Assembly: GCA_965224785.1 (NCBI GenBank)
Contig: OZ245062.1
Location: 3,348,001 to 3,412,000, forward strand
From: JALSNL01 sp036479585
Lineage (GTDB): Bacteria; Bacteroidota; Ignavibacteria; Ignavibacteriales; Melioribacteraceae
Length of the DNA stretch: 64,000 nt
Direction of reading: 5' to 3'
A program made the translations under genes and the position numbers. Of this stretch, positions 41,191 through 50,231 are shown in pieces. Each line of letters begins with the position of its first letter. The first letter of the stretch is position 1. Below the pieces are notes generated by a model. The model saw only the letters and a program-made list of their open reading frames with translations. It was not told where the DNA came from and searched no databases.

Positions 41191-41709
41191 ATGAGAGTTA
41201 AAATAGAGCCAACCAATGTTGAGAAAAAGATGAGAGACAATGATTTTATTGTTTCAAAGACTGATTTAAAAGGTAGAATAACATATTGTAACCGCATATT
41301 TATGGAGTTTGCAAAATACACCGAAGAAGAATTACTTGGTAAACCTCATAGTTTAATTCGTCATCCAGATATGCCACGAGCTGTTTTCAAATTACTTTGG
41401 GATACTGTACAAGATAAAAAAGAAATAAATGCTTATGTAAAAAATCTATCAGCCGATGGTTCTTTCTACTGGGTATTTGCAAATGTTACTCCAGTATTAG
41501 ATGAAAACGGAGAAGTTGCCGGTTACTATTCAGTTAGAAGAAAGCCAGATGAAAAAGCACTTGAAACGATTAAAGGACTTTATTCAACATTATTACAAGA
41601 AGAAACTCTCGGTGGAAAAAAGGAAGGGATGGAAGCTTCTACAAAAATATTAACAGATTTATTAACCGAAAAAGGGATGACTTATGAAGAACTTATTTTC
41701 AGCTTATAA
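41191..41709 (+). CDS. CetB/Aer-like PAS redox sensor
   Basis: A 172-residue soluble PAS protein that closely follows the Aer PAS domain. FIVSKTDLKGRITYCNRIF, then EELLGKPHSLIRHPDMPRAV, then DGSFYWVFANVTPV and GYYSVRRKPDE correspond to the FAD-binding core of E. coli Aer, with the Arg-His-x-Asp segment preserved. It should sense redox or electron-transport state. Its stop overlaps the next transducer gene by 26 bases, so the two proteins are probably made together, as in Campylobacter CetA/CetB. There is no membrane segment. Confidence 0.88.
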   Translation: MRVKIEPTNVEKKMRDNDFIVSKTDLKGRITYCNRIFMEFAKYTEEELLGKPHSLIRHPDMPRAVFKLLWDTVQDKKEINAYVKNLSADGSFYWVFANVTPVLDENGEVAGYYSVRRKPDEKALETIKGLYSTLLQEETLGGKKEGMEASTKILTDLLTEKGMTYEELIFSL

Positions 41710-43369
41710 CAATAGTTCTATTAAAACAACCCTTACACATAGGTTTGCATTAATTGGTGTATTAACACTTTTACTTTTAGTACTTGGTACAATAAAACTT
41801 AATCAAGTTGAAACTGAACGAGATAATTTTAAAAATCAATATTCTGAATTGTTACAAAATTCTGATGGTGGTGGAAATGATATTCAAGAATTAACGACAC
41901 AGAGCAATATGCTTTTAACAATTTCTATGTGGAGTGTCTTTGGATTATTATTTTTATCAGTAGTTTTTATCCCTATCCAAATTTCAAAATATATTACAAG
42001 TTCAATAGAACAAATATCGTTGCATGTAAAAGAATTAACAAATGGTTCTTTTGTAAAACGAACTACTAACATAAAACAAAAGGATGAGTTCGGGACAATT
42101 AGTTGGGACTTAAATGATGCTACAGATCAAATGGAATCATTACTTAAAGAAGTAGGGACAACAATTGATTATGTAACTGCGAAAAAATATTTTAGACCAA
42201 CAATGAGTGCTGGGATGAATGGAACATATTCAGTAACAGCGGAAAGAGTTGACAAAGCATTAAAAACTCAAAGTGCAGATCTTATAAAAGAAAAAGAATA
42301 TTTAGAAAGCAACACTGAAAAAATATTAGAAGTAATGGAACTATTTGCAAATGGAGATCTTACCGTAAATCTTGTTCCTAAAAACAAAGATGATATTATT
42401 GGCAGATTATTCTTAGGATTTAATAAAGCCGTAAAGAACATTACAGATATTGTAAATGTTTTACGAGAAACAATTCAATCAACAACTGCAGCAAGTTTAG
42501 ATATTTCAGCAAGCTCCGAAGAAATGGCTTCTAACGCACAAGAGCAAAGTTCTCAAACACTAGATATTACAAGTGCCATTGAAGAAATGACAAAAACTAT
42601 AATAGCTACAACAGAAAATTCCACCAACGCTGCAGTATCTGCTGAAGAAGCTGGAACCTTAGCTGTAGAAGGAGGAAAAGTTGTTAGTGCTTCTGTTGTA
42701 GGAATGGAAAAAGTAGCTGCTATTGTTGAAGATGCAGCTGTTAAGGTAACCGAGTTGGGTAAAAATAATGAACAAATTGGTGGCATAATTGGCGTTATAA
42801 ATGACATAGCAGATCAAACAAATTTACTTGCACTTAATGCCGCTATTGAAGCAGCAAGAGCCGGTGAACATGGTAGAGGTTTTGCCGTAGTTGCAGATGA
42901 AGTTAGAAAACTTTCACAAAGAACTACTCAAGCTACTCAAGAAATTTCTTCGGTTATTCAAAATATTCAAGGTGATGTCAATAAAGTTGTTCAATCCATT
43001 AATAGTGGTAACAAGGAAGTACAAGAAGGTAAGGAGCTTTCACAAAAAGTAGAACAAGTTATGAGCAATTTCATTGAATCTATTAATGTTGTTACCGATA
43101 ATATTAACCAAGTTGCTACTGCAGGAGAAGAACAATCTTCAGCAGCAGAACAAGTTGGACAAAATATTGCCATAATAAATAATGTTTCGTCTGAATCAGC
43201 AATTGGTTTGCAACAAATTGCAAATGCAACTACAGATTTGGAACATCTAATTGAAACACTCAATGGAGCAATTGCAAATTTTACTACTGGAGAGAATTCT
43301 CAAAATATTGGAAATAAAAATTTAAATGAACACAACTATCAAGAACAAAACCAAATGGTAATTATTTAA
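41684..43369 (+). CDS. CetA-like methyl-accepting chemotaxis protein
   Basis: A 561-residue transducer. Membrane helices lie at about 18-37 and 78-97 with only about 40 residues between, too small for a periplasmic sensor domain. A HAMP domain follows (about 98-150), then a second HAMP-like module (KILEVMELFANGDLTVNL) and a long signalling coiled coil with the hairpin tip QTNLLALNAAIEAARAGEHG. Lack of its own sensor and the overlap with the PAS gene indicate that it transmits signals for the preceding protein. It is followed by the next transducer after 26 bases. Confidence 0.9.
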   Translation: MKNLFSAYNNSSIKTTLTHRFALIGVLTLLLLVLGTIKLNQVETERDNFKNQYSELLQNSDGGGNDIQELTTQSNMLLTISMWSVFGLLFLSVVFIPIQISKYITSSIEQISLHVKELTNGSFVKRTTNIKQKDEFGTISWDLNDATDQMESLLKEVGTTIDYVTAKKYFRPTMSAGMNGTYSVTAERVDKALKTQSADLIKEKEYLESNTEKILEVMELFANGDLTVNLVPKNKDDIIGRLFLGFNKAVKNITDIVNVLRETIQSTTAASLDISASSEEMASNAQEQSSQTLDITSAIEEMTKTIIATTENSTNAAVSAEEAGTLAVEGGKVVSASVVGMEKVAAIVEDAAVKVTELGKNNEQIGGIIGVINDIADQTNLLALNAAIEAARAGEHGRGFAVVADEVRKLSQRTTQATQEISSVIQNIQGDVNKVVQSINSGNKEVQEGKELSQKVEQVMSNFIESINVVTDNINQVATAGEEQSSAAEQVGQNIAIINNVSSESAIGLQQIANATTDLEHLIETLNGAIANFTTGENSQNIGNKNLNEHNYQEQNQMVII

Positions 43370-43395
43370 AATATAAAACTAAGGCTAGAAGAAAA

Positions 43396-45561
43396 ATGAA
43401 CTCGATTAAATTAAAAGTATTTCTCCCAATGTTACTGCTAACACTATTTATTGTTAGTGGAGTTTTTTATACAATAAGTTTTTTAAATGTACAAGAAAGT
43501 AGCGGTGCAATAATAAATATTGCCGGAAGACAAAGAATGCTTACACAAAAAATGTCTAAAGAAGTACTTGGTGTTTGTAACGGAATCCAAAAGCCAGAAA
43601 CTCTAAAAAGTACATCTGAACTATTTCAGAAGTCACTTAGTGGGTTAATTTATGGAGATGAGAAATTACACCTTCCACCTGTTAACAATGATGGAATAAA
43701 AACACAACTCCTAAAAGTAAAAAAATTATGGGAACCATTTCAAGCTTCAATTAAAACTATTGCAAATAATCGTTCAGATTCTTCTGCGGCATTGGTGGCT
43801 AAAAAATTTGTTTATAGCAATAATGTTACACTTCTAAAAGAAATGAACAAAGCAGTTAAAATGTTTGAGGAAGATTCAACTGAAAAAGTGGCTTCCCTAA
43901 AAAATACATTTTATTTAATTCTTCTTATTGCCTGTTTAATTGTTGGGGTTAGTTTGTTCATAATTAACTCACAAATATTTAGACCAATGAAAATTGTAAT
44001 GGATAGTGCATATAGAATTGGGTCAATAAAAAACTTAGCTTACGAAAAAAATGATGGGCATAATTTAATAACGGAGATTAAAAACAATAAACTTTTTGAA
44101 CAGTTTGCTAATTCAATTAATTCTATTCTTAAAAAAATTCAATACCAATCAGAATTACTAAATAATCTACCAACTCCAGTATTATCAATGGATAAACAGT
44201 TTAACATAACTTACATTAATAAAATTGGCGCTACTCTAACTGGAAAAAATCAAGAAGAGTTAACTGGATTAAAGTGTTATGACCAAATGAAAACACATGA
44301 TTGCCAAACAAAAAACTGTGCTGTGGATTTAGCTATGCAACAAGATAAAATGATAAGTTCAGAAACAGTTGCAAATCCTGGGAACAACAAAGACCTTCCA
44401 ATTTATTATACAGGTAAACCAACAAGAGACAATGAGGGCAACATCAATGGTGCAGTAGAGTTCATTGCAGATTTAACTCCGACAAAAGAGAAAGAAAACT
44501 ACTTGGATTTAAGTACACAAAAAATTCTTACTGCTATGGAAAAAATTTCTAGTGGAGATTTGACTGTTCACTTAAAACCTGAAGGTGAAAGCGAACTAAT
44601 TGATAGTCTGTTCCTGAGTATAAATAAAACAACCGAAAATTTAAGAAACACAATTCTTCAAATTAATGATGCTGTAAATTCTACAATAAATGTTAGTACG
44701 CAAATTGCTGCAAGTGTTGAAGAAATGGGTGCAGGAGCTGAGGAGCAAAATAACCAAACACAATCTATAGCTACTTCAATGGAGGAAATGACAAAAACAA
44801 TTATTGAGACAACTGGCAACACAAATTCTGCTGCAAACTCTGCAAGTGAATCTGGCAAGTTGGCTGAAGAAGGTGGAAAAGTTGTAAATGAAACCGTTGA
44901 AGGTATGGAAAAAATTGCTACTGTTGTTCAAAAAGCATCTGAAAAAATAATTGAACTTGGTGATAGTAGCGATAAAATTGGCGAAATTATTCAAGTAATT
45001 AATGATATTGCAGAACAAACAAACTTGTTAGCACTTAACGCAGCAATAGAAGCAGCTCGCGCCGGAGAGCATGGTAGAGGATTTGCAGTTGTTGCCGATG
45101 AAGTAAGAAAACTTTCAGAAAGAACAAGTGGTGCAACGCAAGAAATTGCAAATACAATTGAACAAATACAAAGTGATACTAAGTATGCAGTGACCTCAAT
45201 CAACGAAGGAAATGAAGAAGTTGAGAAAGGAAAAGAGTTGACAGAAAAAGCTGGTGAGGCAATTATGAATATTGTTAACACCACAAATAAAGTTGTGGAT
45301 GAAATTACACAAGTAGCAACTGCAAGCGAGGAGCAGTCTGCAACCTCTGAACATATTTCACAAAGTATTGAGATGATTAATAATGTTGCTTCTGAAACCT
45401 TAATTGGAATTCAACAAGTTGCTGGAGCAACAAGTGAACTAAATGAAATGACTGAAAATTTACAAAGTATAATTAATCAGTTTAATGTAGGAAACGGAAA
45501 TACAATGGACTATGAGGTAAGTAGTAAAACAGAAAATCAATTAGAGGGAGTTTCTGTTTAA
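43396..45561 (+). CDS. Methyl-accepting chemotaxis protein with PilJ-N and cysteine-bearing PAS domains
   Basis: A 721-residue transducer. The periplasmic part has the PilJ/NarX-type motif INIAGRQRMLTQKMSKEVLG between helices at about 8-30 and 174-196. A cytoplasmic PAS domain (about 255-370) has Cys294, Cys303 and Cys308 (CYDQMKTHDCQTKNC). Then come a HAMP-like module (KILTAMEKISSGDLTVHL) and the signalling domain with QTNLLALNAAIEAARAGEHG. The PAS cysteines could hold a metal or Fe-S site, or be redox-active. Length and layout differ from its neighbours. Confidence 0.9.
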   Translation: MNSIKLKVFLPMLLLTLFIVSGVFYTISFLNVQESSGAIINIAGRQRMLTQKMSKEVLGVCNGIQKPETLKSTSELFQKSLSGLIYGDEKLHLPPVNNDGIKTQLLKVKKLWEPFQASIKTIANNRSDSSAALVAKKFVYSNNVTLLKEMNKAVKMFEEDSTEKVASLKNTFYLILLIACLIVGVSLFIINSQIFRPMKIVMDSAYRIGSIKNLAYEKNDGHNLITEIKNNKLFEQFANSINSILKKIQYQSELLNNLPTPVLSMDKQFNITYINKIGATLTGKNQEELTGLKCYDQMKTHDCQTKNCAVDLAMQQDKMISSETVANPGNNKDLPIYYTGKPTRDNEGNINGAVEFIADLTPTKEKENYLDLSTQKILTAMEKISSGDLTVHLKPEGESELIDSLFLSINKTTENLRNTILQINDAVNSTINVSTQIAASVEEMGAGAEEQNNQTQSIATSMEEMTKTIIETTGNTNSAANSASESGKLAEEGGKVVNETVEGMEKIATVVQKASEKIIELGDSSDKIGEIIQVINDIAEQTNLLALNAAIEAARAGEHGRGFAVVADEVRKLSERTSGATQEIANTIEQIQSDTKYAVTSINEGNEEVEKGKELTEKAGEAIMNIVNTTNKVVDEITQVATASEEQSATSEHISQSIEMINNVASETLIGIQQVAGATSELNEMTENLQSIINQFNVGNGNTMDYEVSSKTENQLEGVSV

Positions 45562-45617
45562 CATATTATTTGATTGAGGAGTTAAATAATATAGAATTTG
45601 AATACACTTTTCCGATG

Positions 45618-45705
45618 TGTCATTCCGGTTTTCTTTTGAGCCTGAATCTCCAAGACTTAAAAAAAAGATTCCGGTATTCCAAAAGGACTGGAAACCGGAA
45701 TGACA
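45618..45705. repeat. Nested palindromic intergenic repeat, family A (copy 3)
   Basis: TGTCATTCCGGTTTTC at the left pairs with GGAAACCGGAATGACA at the right; inner GAATCTC and GATTCCGG segments match the copy at 18072. It lies between two transducer genes of the same strand, in a 291-base gap that otherwise holds nothing recognisable. Confidence 0.88.
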
Positions 45706-45852
45706 TATTGTGAAAAGATTGAAAAAAAATCTATGCTAATAAAATTAAAGTACTTCCCAAAACAAAAGGAACATACTATTTAGTTTTATTAGAATTTTAT
45801 TAAACCTTACATTGAATTAATTACTCAATGTTTCTATGCAAAGGTGATTAAT

Positions 45853-47658
45853 ATGAATTCTGTTAAAGTCAAAATTGGAATACCAATAGTGATGATGCTA
45901 TTATTTATTGTTGGTATCTACTTCTTTACAACATCATTTCTAGAAAAACAAAAGCTAGATAACATTGTAATTAATCTTGCTGGTAAGCAACGAATGCTTA
46001 CGCAAAAACTTACAAAAGATGTTTTAGCTTTCAATCAAAACAAGACCACCAAAAAAAATATTAAAAGTACAATACAAGAATTCGAAACTGTTTTGAAAGG
46101 TCTTACATTCGGAAATGAAAAACTCAACCTACCAAAGTGTGATAATCAAAAAATAATTGAACAACTTACTAAAACTGCAAAACTATGGCAACCATTTAAG
46201 AAAGCTGTTACAGTTCAATTAAACTTCCAAACTAGTAGTATTGAAAAAGAAGAAAGCCTCACTTACATTCTTAAAAATAACTTAGATGTACTTACCGAAA
46301 TGAACAAAGCTGTTAAAATGTTAGAACAGCATTCTACTCAAAAAGCAGAATCCCTCATTTCCTTTATGCTTACACTTTTTTTTGTTGGGAGTTTTATTGT
46401 ATTAGTAATTTTTGTAATAATGCACCGAACTATTTCCATTCCTCTAAAACATTTAGAAAAACATGCTAATGATATAACCAAAAATAAATTTGATACAATT
46501 AAAATAAAAAGAAACGATGAATTTGGAAGTGTAATTAAATCATTTAATTATATGATTGAGAATATAGAAAAACAACGGAAACACGATGATATTATAGCAA
46601 AAGGTGTTGAAGATATGTTGGTTGAAATGAAAAGATTTGCTGATGGAGATTTATCAGTTGGGCTAGAATCAAGTAAGGATAAAATAATTTGCCAACTTTC
46701 AAAAGGATTTAATAGTATTGTCCAAACAGTTAGTCATGCAATTACAAATGTTTTCAATGCAATTGATTCAACAATTTTAGTTAGTACAATGATGGCATCT
46801 AGCATTGAAGAAATGGCAGTTGCTGGTGATGAGCTTACTAAACAAACAAATGAAATCTCTGAATCAATCGGTAACATGAATAGTGAAATTACTGTTACAA
46901 CAGAATCTACAAACTCGATTGCGGAATCATTAACCAATGTTGGAAGAATAGCAAAAGAAGGAGGAGATACATTTTCAAAAAGTATGGATAGTTTAGAAAC
47001 TATTTCCACAACTGTAACTTCCACGGAACAAAAAGTGATTGCATTAGGAAATAATAGTTATAAAATAGGGGAAGTAATTCAGGTAATTAGAGAAATATCA
47101 GATCAAACAAACTTACTAGCATTGAACGCAGCTATTGAGGCTGCCAGAGCTGGGGAACACGGAAGAGGCTTTGCAGTTGTTGCTGATGAAGTAAAAAAAT
47201 TAGCTGAGAAAACAAGTTTTGCTACCGAAGAAATAACTTTGATAATTGATGAAATTCAAAGTGATACTGAGTCAGTTGTTAGCTCGATACAAATAAGTAA
47301 GACCGAAGTACAAAAAGGCAAAACTCTTGCTATGACAACTGAAGAATCAATTACAAATATTATAAATTTGACAAACAATAATATTGATGAGATAAATCAA
47401 TTAGCATTAGCAAGTAATCAACAGGCTGAAGCCTTTGGACAAATTACACAAAATATTATGATCATTGATAATGTAGCATCCGAGTCCACTATTGGTATTC
47501 AACAAATTGCACAAGCTGCAGAGGAATTAAATCAGTTAACCGAAAGACTTCAAAGTTTAATCCATTATTTTAATTTCGATCAAAAGAATGCAAATATTTC
47601 GTACAATCCAGAAGAAGAAAACATAGAAAATAATTCTTTAGCAACAGAAATGATTTGA
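45853..47658 (+). CDS. Methyl-accepting chemotaxis protein with PilJ-N sensor
   Basis: A 601-residue transducer. Helix 1 is at about 8-28, then a periplasmic domain with INLAGKQRMLTQKLTKDVLA, helix 2 near 175-197, a canonical HAMP (ISIPLKHLEKHANDITKNKF), a second HAMP-like module, and the signalling domain with QTNLLALNAAIEAARAGEHG. The ATG at 45853 has AAGGTGA about 7 bases upstream; an in-frame GTG at 45844 overlaps that site. Its sensor resembles that of the preceding transducer (43396), suggesting gene duplication followed by loss or gain of the PAS domain. Confidence 0.9.
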   Translation: MNSVKVKIGIPIVMMLLFIVGIYFFTTSFLEKQKLDNIVINLAGKQRMLTQKLTKDVLAFNQNKTTKKNIKSTIQEFETVLKGLTFGNEKLNLPKCDNQKIIEQLTKTAKLWQPFKKAVTVQLNFQTSSIEKEESLTYILKNNLDVLTEMNKAVKMLEQHSTQKAESLISFMLTLFFVGSFIVLVIFVIMHRTISIPLKHLEKHANDITKNKFDTIKIKRNDEFGSVIKSFNYMIENIEKQRKHDDIIAKGVEDMLVEMKRFADGDLSVGLESSKDKIICQLSKGFNSIVQTVSHAITNVFNAIDSTILVSTMMASSIEEMAVAGDELTKQTNEISESIGNMNSEITVTTESTNSIAESLTNVGRIAKEGGDTFSKSMDSLETISTTVTSTEQKVIALGNNSYKIGEVIQVIREISDQTNLLALNAAIEAARAGEHGRGFAVVADEVKKLAEKTSFATEEITLIIDEIQSDTESVVSSIQISKTEVQKGKTLAMTTEESITNIINLTNNNIDEINQLALASNQQAEAFGQITQNIMIIDNVASESTIGIQQIAQAAEELNQLTERLQSLIHYFNFDQKNANISYNPEEENIENNSLATEMI

Positions 47659-47678
47659 GAAAATCACTAGAAACAACT

Positions 47679-47704
47679 TAAATAAAATTTTTGATTTTCG
47701 ATAA
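47679..47704 (+). promoter_or_regulatory. Sigma-28-like promoter
   Basis: TAAA-N14-TTCGATAA, nearly identical to the motif before the chemotaxis operon at 17817-17842. The transducer ATG is 24 bases downstream, with an AGAGGT ribosome site between. Confidence 0.5.
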
Positions 47705-47727
47705 TAAATAGAACACAGAGGTAATTA

Positions 47728-49665
47728 ATGAACTTTCTAAAACAAGTAAAACTAAATACAAAATTCCTATTCGGCTTTGGCTCAATACTACTAATATTGG
47801 CGGTTGTAGTTTCCGTAACTTTTGTTGAAAGTAGAAAAACTCACGAAATTACAAATAGGGTAATGACTCTGAGAGCACCTACTGCAAAATTAGGTGTTGA
47901 ACTTTTGAATGGATTAAACGAATCTTTAGCAAGTTTACGTGGCTATATGCTTTTGAAAAAAGATAAGTTTAAGACACAACGCAAAGATAACTGGACTGTA
48001 CATATTTATCCAAGTTTAGAACAGATGACCAAGTATTCTGAAAATTGGACAGTAGAAGAAAACAAACAAAAATTAGCTAGAGTTAAAGAAGATTTCAAAT
48101 ATTTAGAATTAGCACAAAATAAAATTGAAGAACTCACTTCCAAAGGAGAAATTGAGAATGCAATTGCTTCTCTTGGAATAGATGCTGCACCACTTGCACA
48201 AGAAATAACAAGCATCCTTAGAGGTATGATTAAAAACCAACAAGACTTAATGGATGCTGATGTTAAAGCAGCCGATGCTTCTCTTGAAGAACAAAACACA
48301 ATTATCACTTCCCTTTCTTTAGCTGGTTTATTTATTACCATTCTTATTGGCTTTGTAATTTCAGACACTATTAAAAAACCAATTAAAGAATTAAATAAAG
48401 TAGCAAATAACGTAACATCTGGTGAGTTAAGTAAAAGAGTAAAATATGAAAGTAAAGATGAACTAGGACAATTAGCAAATGTTTTCAATAATATGGTCTC
48501 AAGCATAGAAACATCTAACAAACAAATTGAAGACGAAAAAGCAAGTGTTGAAGCAAAAGTTGAAAGTGCAGTTAAAGAAGCTGAAGAACAAAAAAAATAT
48601 TTAGAAAGTAGTATTGAAAAAATACTACATGCTATGGAAGATTTTTCAAAAGGAAATTTAACAATTCAATTACCTGTTAATAGTGATGATTCAATTGGTC
48701 AACTATTCACTGGTTTTAATACTAGCGTTAATAATCTAAATCAAATTGTTTCTAATGTAAATGAATCTGTTAACTCAACAATTTCAGCAAGTACACAAAT
48801 TGCAGCAGGCATTGAAGAAATGTCATCTGCAGCAGAAGAACAAAATACTCAAACAGGTTCCATAGCTGCCGCAATTGAAGAAATGACAAGTACTGTTACT
48901 GCAACTACAAAAAGTACAACATCAGCAGCAGAGTCGGCACAAAAATCTGGGACTTATGCAGAAGATGGAAGTCTAGTGGTAGAAAAATCAGTGAAAGCTA
49001 TGGATACAATTGCATGTGTTGTTTCAACAGCAGTTGATAAAGTTAAAGGTTTAGGAGAAAATAGCGATAAGATTGGAGAAATAATTCAAGTAATTAATGA
49101 GATTGCAGATCAAACAAATCTACTTGCTTTGAACGCAGCAATTGAAGCAGCAAGAGCTGGCGAGCATGGAAGAGGCTTTGCAGTTGTTGCAGATGAAGTT
49201 AGAAAGTTAGCGGAAAGAACAACTGGAGCAACACAAGAAATTGCTGGAATGATTCAAACAATTCAAAGTGATACTAAGGATGTTGTAGAATCAATTAGTC
49301 GTGGAAATGAAGAAGTTCAAAATGGTAAACAACTTGCTGAAGATGTTGGTGAAGCAATAAACAATATTGTATCGAATGCAAATAATGTTGTAGATGAAAT
49401 TAACCAAGTAGCAACCGCAAGTGAAGAGCAAGCACAAACTTCGGAACAAATTGCACAAAATATAAATGTAATTAATAATGTAGCTTCAGAAACACTTACA
49501 GCAATTCATCATATTGCCGGAGCAACAGAAGACTTAAATTCTCTAACAGAAAATCTGAAAAGTTTAATGACACAATTTAAGACTAATGAAAGTTATTCAT
49601 CTCCAAATAATTTTAAAACAGAGCAACATATCAATATAGAAGAAAATATAGAAGTTGAAGTTTAA
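47728..49665 (+). CDS. Methyl-accepting chemotaxis protein with four-helix-bundle sensor
   Basis: A 645-residue transducer. Helix 1 is at about 13-32 and helix 2 near 193-213. They enclose an all-helical periplasmic domain of about 160 residues of the 4HB/Tar-like type (RGYMLLKKDKFKTQRKDNW inside). HAMP follows (IKKPIKELNKVANNVTSGEL), then an extra HAMP-like module (KILHAMEDFSKGNLTIQL) and the signalling domain with QTNLLALNAAIEAARAGEHG. It appears to have its own promoter and is followed by cheW after 41 bases. Confidence 0.93.
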   Translation: MNFLKQVKLNTKFLFGFGSILLILAVVVSVTFVESRKTHEITNRVMTLRAPTAKLGVELLNGLNESLASLRGYMLLKKDKFKTQRKDNWTVHIYPSLEQMTKYSENWTVEENKQKLARVKEDFKYLELAQNKIEELTSKGEIENAIASLGIDAAPLAQEITSILRGMIKNQQDLMDADVKAADASLEEQNTIITSLSLAGLFITILIGFVISDTIKKPIKELNKVANNVTSGELSKRVKYESKDELGQLANVFNNMVSSIETSNKQIEDEKASVEAKVESAVKEAEEQKKYLESSIEKILHAMEDFSKGNLTIQLPVNSDDSIGQLFTGFNTSVNNLNQIVSNVNESVNSTISASTQIAAGIEEMSSAAEEQNTQTGSIAAAIEEMTSTVTATTKSTTSAAESAQKSGTYAEDGSLVVEKSVKAMDTIACVVSTAVDKVKGLGENSDKIGEIIQVINEIADQTNLLALNAAIEAARAGEHGRGFAVVADEVRKLAERTTGATQEIAGMIQTIQSDTKDVVESISRGNEEVQNGKQLAEDVGEAINNIVSNANNVVDEINQVATASEEQAQTSEQIAQNINVINNVASETLTAIHHIAGATEDLNSLTENLKSLMTQFKTNESYSSPNNFKTEQHINIEENIEVEV

Positions 49666-49706
49666 TTCATTTAAAAGTTTTTTTTTACTACGATAAGGGA
49701 AATATA

Positions 49707-50201
49707 ATGGAACAAGAAGTAACTGAAATTAAAGAAAAGACAAACGCAGCAGAAGAACTTTTACAGTTAGTAAGTTTTAAAGTTGGAGAAGCAGAGTTTG
49801 GAGTTGATATACTTAAGGTTCAAGAAATTAATAAGATGATGGAACTAACTATTGTTCCAAATACTCCAGAGTATGTAGTTGGAGTTGTAAACCTAAGAGG
49901 TAGAATAATTCCAATTCTAAATTTACGATCTCGCTTAGGTCTTCCTGTAAAAGAATACGATTTAGAAACTAGAATTATTGTTGTAGAAATGGAAGACAGA
50001 ACAATAGGGTTTATTGTTGACGAAGTTAAAGAGGTTATTAGAATTCCTAAAAGTATAACCGAACCCGCACCTGACATAGTTTCGGGAATTGATTCTGATT
50101 ATATTACAGCAATTGGAAAAATGGAAGATCGGTTATTAATACTTTTAGATTTAACTAAAATATTAAGTAACAATGAAATGGATTCCTTAGGAGAGGAGTA
50201 G
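49707..50201 (+). CDS. cheW: Receptor-kinase coupling protein CheW
   Basis: Couples receptors to CheA. The 164 residues follow the CheW pattern: LVSFKVGEAEFGVDILKVQE, then IVPNTPEYVVGVVNLRGRII with the PILNLRSRLGLP strand, IVVEMEDRTIGFIVDEVKEV and a final ILLDLTKIL. It is the only free CheW in the window. Its location beside the receptors, away from cheA, splits the pathway over two loci. Confidence 0.97.
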   Translation: MEQEVTEIKEKTNAAEELLQLVSFKVGEAEFGVDILKVQEINKMMELTIVPNTPEYVVGVVNLRGRIIPILNLRSRLGLPVKEYDLETRIIVVEMEDRTIGFIVDEVKEVIRIPKSITEPAPDIVSGIDSDYITAIGKMEDRLLILLDLTKILSNNEMDSLGEE

Positions 50202-50231
50202 TTTAGTAACTGAAAAATAACAAATAAAATT

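Noticed and set aside
49672..49696. TAAA-N15-CGATAA upstream of cheW, resembling a sigma-28 promoter
   Set aside because: The spacing is short and the -10 overlaps the AAGGGA ribosome site of cheW, leaving almost no leader.
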